DNA of 64,000 nucleotides from OMII01 sp947467385 (GTDB lineage Bacteria; Bdellovibrionota_C; UBA2361; OMII01): NCBI GenBank assembly GCA_044360075.1, contig JBIKLA010000007.1, positions 62,001 to 126,000 on the forward strand, read 5' to 3'. Within the stretch, counting starts at the first letter, position 1. Each line of letters starts with the position of its first letter. Both the position numbers and the translations under genes were made by a program. Below the pieces are notes generated by a model, which was given only the letters and a program-made list of their open reading frames with translations, did no database searches and was not told the origin of the DNA. This document shows positions 63,601 to 64,000 of the stretch, piece after piece.

Positions 63601-64000
63601 TTTCGACCCTCGAGAAATGGGAAGCGATCCGGATCAAATAGGTGTCCTCCATAAGGCGGTATCGAAAGGTCATTGTGCCTAGCTCCGGCGTGTACCGCCC
63701 GAAAGGTCGCTAGAAGTCGACTATAGGAGTCGAATTGACGCTCAAGCACCTCTTCGCCGGTTTTATCTGCCAGCTCCCTAAGTTGCTCGCGGATCGTCGA
63801 GGCCGCGTAAGAAGTTGCATACAGCTCGTCATCGATCGGGAGTAGTTTGTTCTCTTCCGCAAAGAAAAGAAACACGAGCCGCATCATGAATGTGACGGCT
63901 GCCTCGTAGAGATCGGATTCTGCGACCCCACTGAGAAGCTCACCTTTCCGCTCTCGATTCGCGCGATCTAGTTGATACACAAGAATCTCTATAGCGCGAC
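60696..64000 (-). CDS. drmMI: DISARM adenine methyltransferase DrmMI (5' end cut by window edge)
   Basis: The frame is open from a stop at 60696 to the right edge, and the first residues visible (RAIEILVYQLDRANRE) are clearly internal, so the N-terminus is outside. The body has AdoMet motif I ICDFACGSGAFLVQ near residue 352 (counted from GTG 63980) and the catalytic NPPFVGGRKIRG near 636, as in N6-adenine methylases of the type IIG/Eco57I-like group. It methylates host DNA to mark self in class 1 DISARM. An upstream drmD (SNF2-type helicase) gene is expected beyond 64000. A BREX PglX was considered; the neighbours rule it out. Confidence 0.9.
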   Translation of the reverse strand, partial: RAIEILVYQLDRANRERKGELLSGVAESDLYEAAVTFMMRLVFLFFAEENKLLPIDDELYATSYAASTIREQLRELADKTGEEVLERQFDSYSRLLATFRAVHAGARHNDLSIPPYGGHLFDPDRFPFLEGRKPNTSWRDTASAPLPIHNRTVLHLLEALQTIEGRNLSFRSLDIEQIGHVYEGLLDHTVKRASELTVSLKGAGKYAGDEPEVTISTLEAQRDQGPNKFSAYLKEISGVQPKTSEKAIALKPTSEDIARLSIACENDKATLERVLPFLGIIRRDSTDLPVVIAPGGYYVTSGTDRRSSGTHYTPRVLTELIVQHALDPICYTGPAEGNPREDWQLKGPTELLQLKICDFACGSGAFLVQACRYLSARVVEGWAKLEQDNPGKVVVSPEGMLADQLPGGSIVPRADDERIILARRLVAERCLYGVDKNHLAAEMAKLSLWLITLDRNRPFTFLDHHIRCGDTLLGVSSIAQLESFNLAAESDSWAKQNTLYIASFTKDVVKEAAAKVAEISALPVLEIADAERKERLYREVVQKTQEIRVIADLLVASSFETSQARGNAFIEHVSGYWNQLKALLEQSVTDERRQALIAELRMTAQHAVEKEAPASQKPRRMLHWPIAFPEVFEAGGFNAIIGNPPFVGGRKIRGAFGGDFFDYLTKIPFGESSGNADLCAFFFLRGAGLLQVGGTLGLLATNTIAQGDTRETGLTRLLEGQECVYRASPSVPWPGTAAVEVAHCWIYKGVWKGQCVLEGRSVPGITSYLARPGRSVGKPARLLENQGKSFQGSIVLGKGFVLEPEEALMLLKQNPSHRDVIFPYLNGEDINSRPDQSATRWVINFHDWPVERAREYAEVFRIVEERVKAERLSKSKEVAEAPWWLYWRARPELYSAIKRMKRVLVRAQISRKWIWVFVSTDQVLNQRLIIFPFDDFGHFGLFQSSVHFAWADTFGSTMKSDLSYASRDLFETFPIPESLHDIVASASDFYEKRQRACFSRNVGLTDLVNLINSPAEQSGDICQLRQLIKSLDQSVVDAYGWRDLTINHDFVAWRDEYRFMPSDEDRMEIVERLAELNVTRAQEQRRAQDANSLTSQVELF

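Larger units (their letters stand above)
50638..64000. mobile_element. integrative island at tRNA-Met carrying class 1 DISARM genes (right end outside window)
   Basis: The island begins at the 3' end of the tRNA-Met gene, with a tyrosine integrase reading away from it. It contains a small DNA-binding protein, a DUF3987-type P-loop protein and then drmC-drmB-drmA-drmMI on the other strand. The region seems less GC-rich and the codon choice less biased than the chromosomal genes to the left, judged by eye only. The second attachment site is not in the window. Confidence 0.75.

Noticed and set aside
60696..64000. BREX PglX or type I restriction methylase
   Set aside because: Neighbouring DrmA, DrmB and DrmC fit DISARM; no PglZ or specificity subunit is present.

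Overview
The window comes from a diderm (Gram-negative-type) bacterium with a fairly GC-rich chromosome. Evidence for this is the large number of lipobox lipoproteins, an AsmA-like protein, MltD-type and M23 cell-wall enzymes, Lgt and frequent GTG/TTG starts. Exported proteins with Pro/Thr linkers and FG-GAP repeats resemble those of deltaproteobacterial-type lineages, but the sequence alone does not fix the taxon.

Layout. 1-12,800: a partial exported protein, a small lipoprotein, GDP-fucose synthase, a MazG-like pyrophosphatase, a DprE2-like/DprE1-like pair divergent from a HAD-UbiA fusion (a probable lipid-linked D-arabinose pathway), a TPR lipoprotein, DnaB, a large unknown protein, a NYN-domain protein and a degenerate L,D-transpeptidase-like lipoprotein. 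13,100-30,500: housekeeping and envelope genes, including a lytic transglycosylase, AsmA-like protein, purU, an M24 aminopeptidase, ribosomal protein L31, a TlpA-like thioredoxin, lgt, nadK, recN, an M23 peptidase, Hsp33 and an M48 peptidase with TPRs, plus several exported proteins of unknown function. 30,500-49,960: a secreted TIM-barrel protein, two SPFH proteins overlapping into malate dehydrogenase and followed by sucC-sucD, a 2101-residue secreted metzincin/FG-GAP protein, a Cys-rich repeat protein, homogentisate dioxygenase, an ASKHA sugar-kinase-like protein with a hairpin-rich upstream region, and a CheY-type regulator. This is followed by a compact FliG-like protein.

50,638 to the end is an integrative island. 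It starts at an elongator-type tRNA-Met(CAU) gene and carries a tyrosine integrase, a small DNA-binding protein and a DUF3987-type P-loop protein. It then carries, on the minus strand, drmMI-drmA-drmB-drmC, the core of a class 1 DISARM anti-phage system. The methylase gene runs off the right edge, so the drmD helicase and the other attachment site would lie outside the window.

The most notable points are the class 1 DISARM island; the HAD-UbiA fusion beside DprE1/DprE2 homologues, which could combine phosphoribosyltransferase and phosphatase steps in one protein; the giant metzincin/FG-GAP protein; an L,D-transpeptidase-like lipoprotein with glycine at the catalytic cysteine position; and several unexplained inverted repeats or hairpin clusters.
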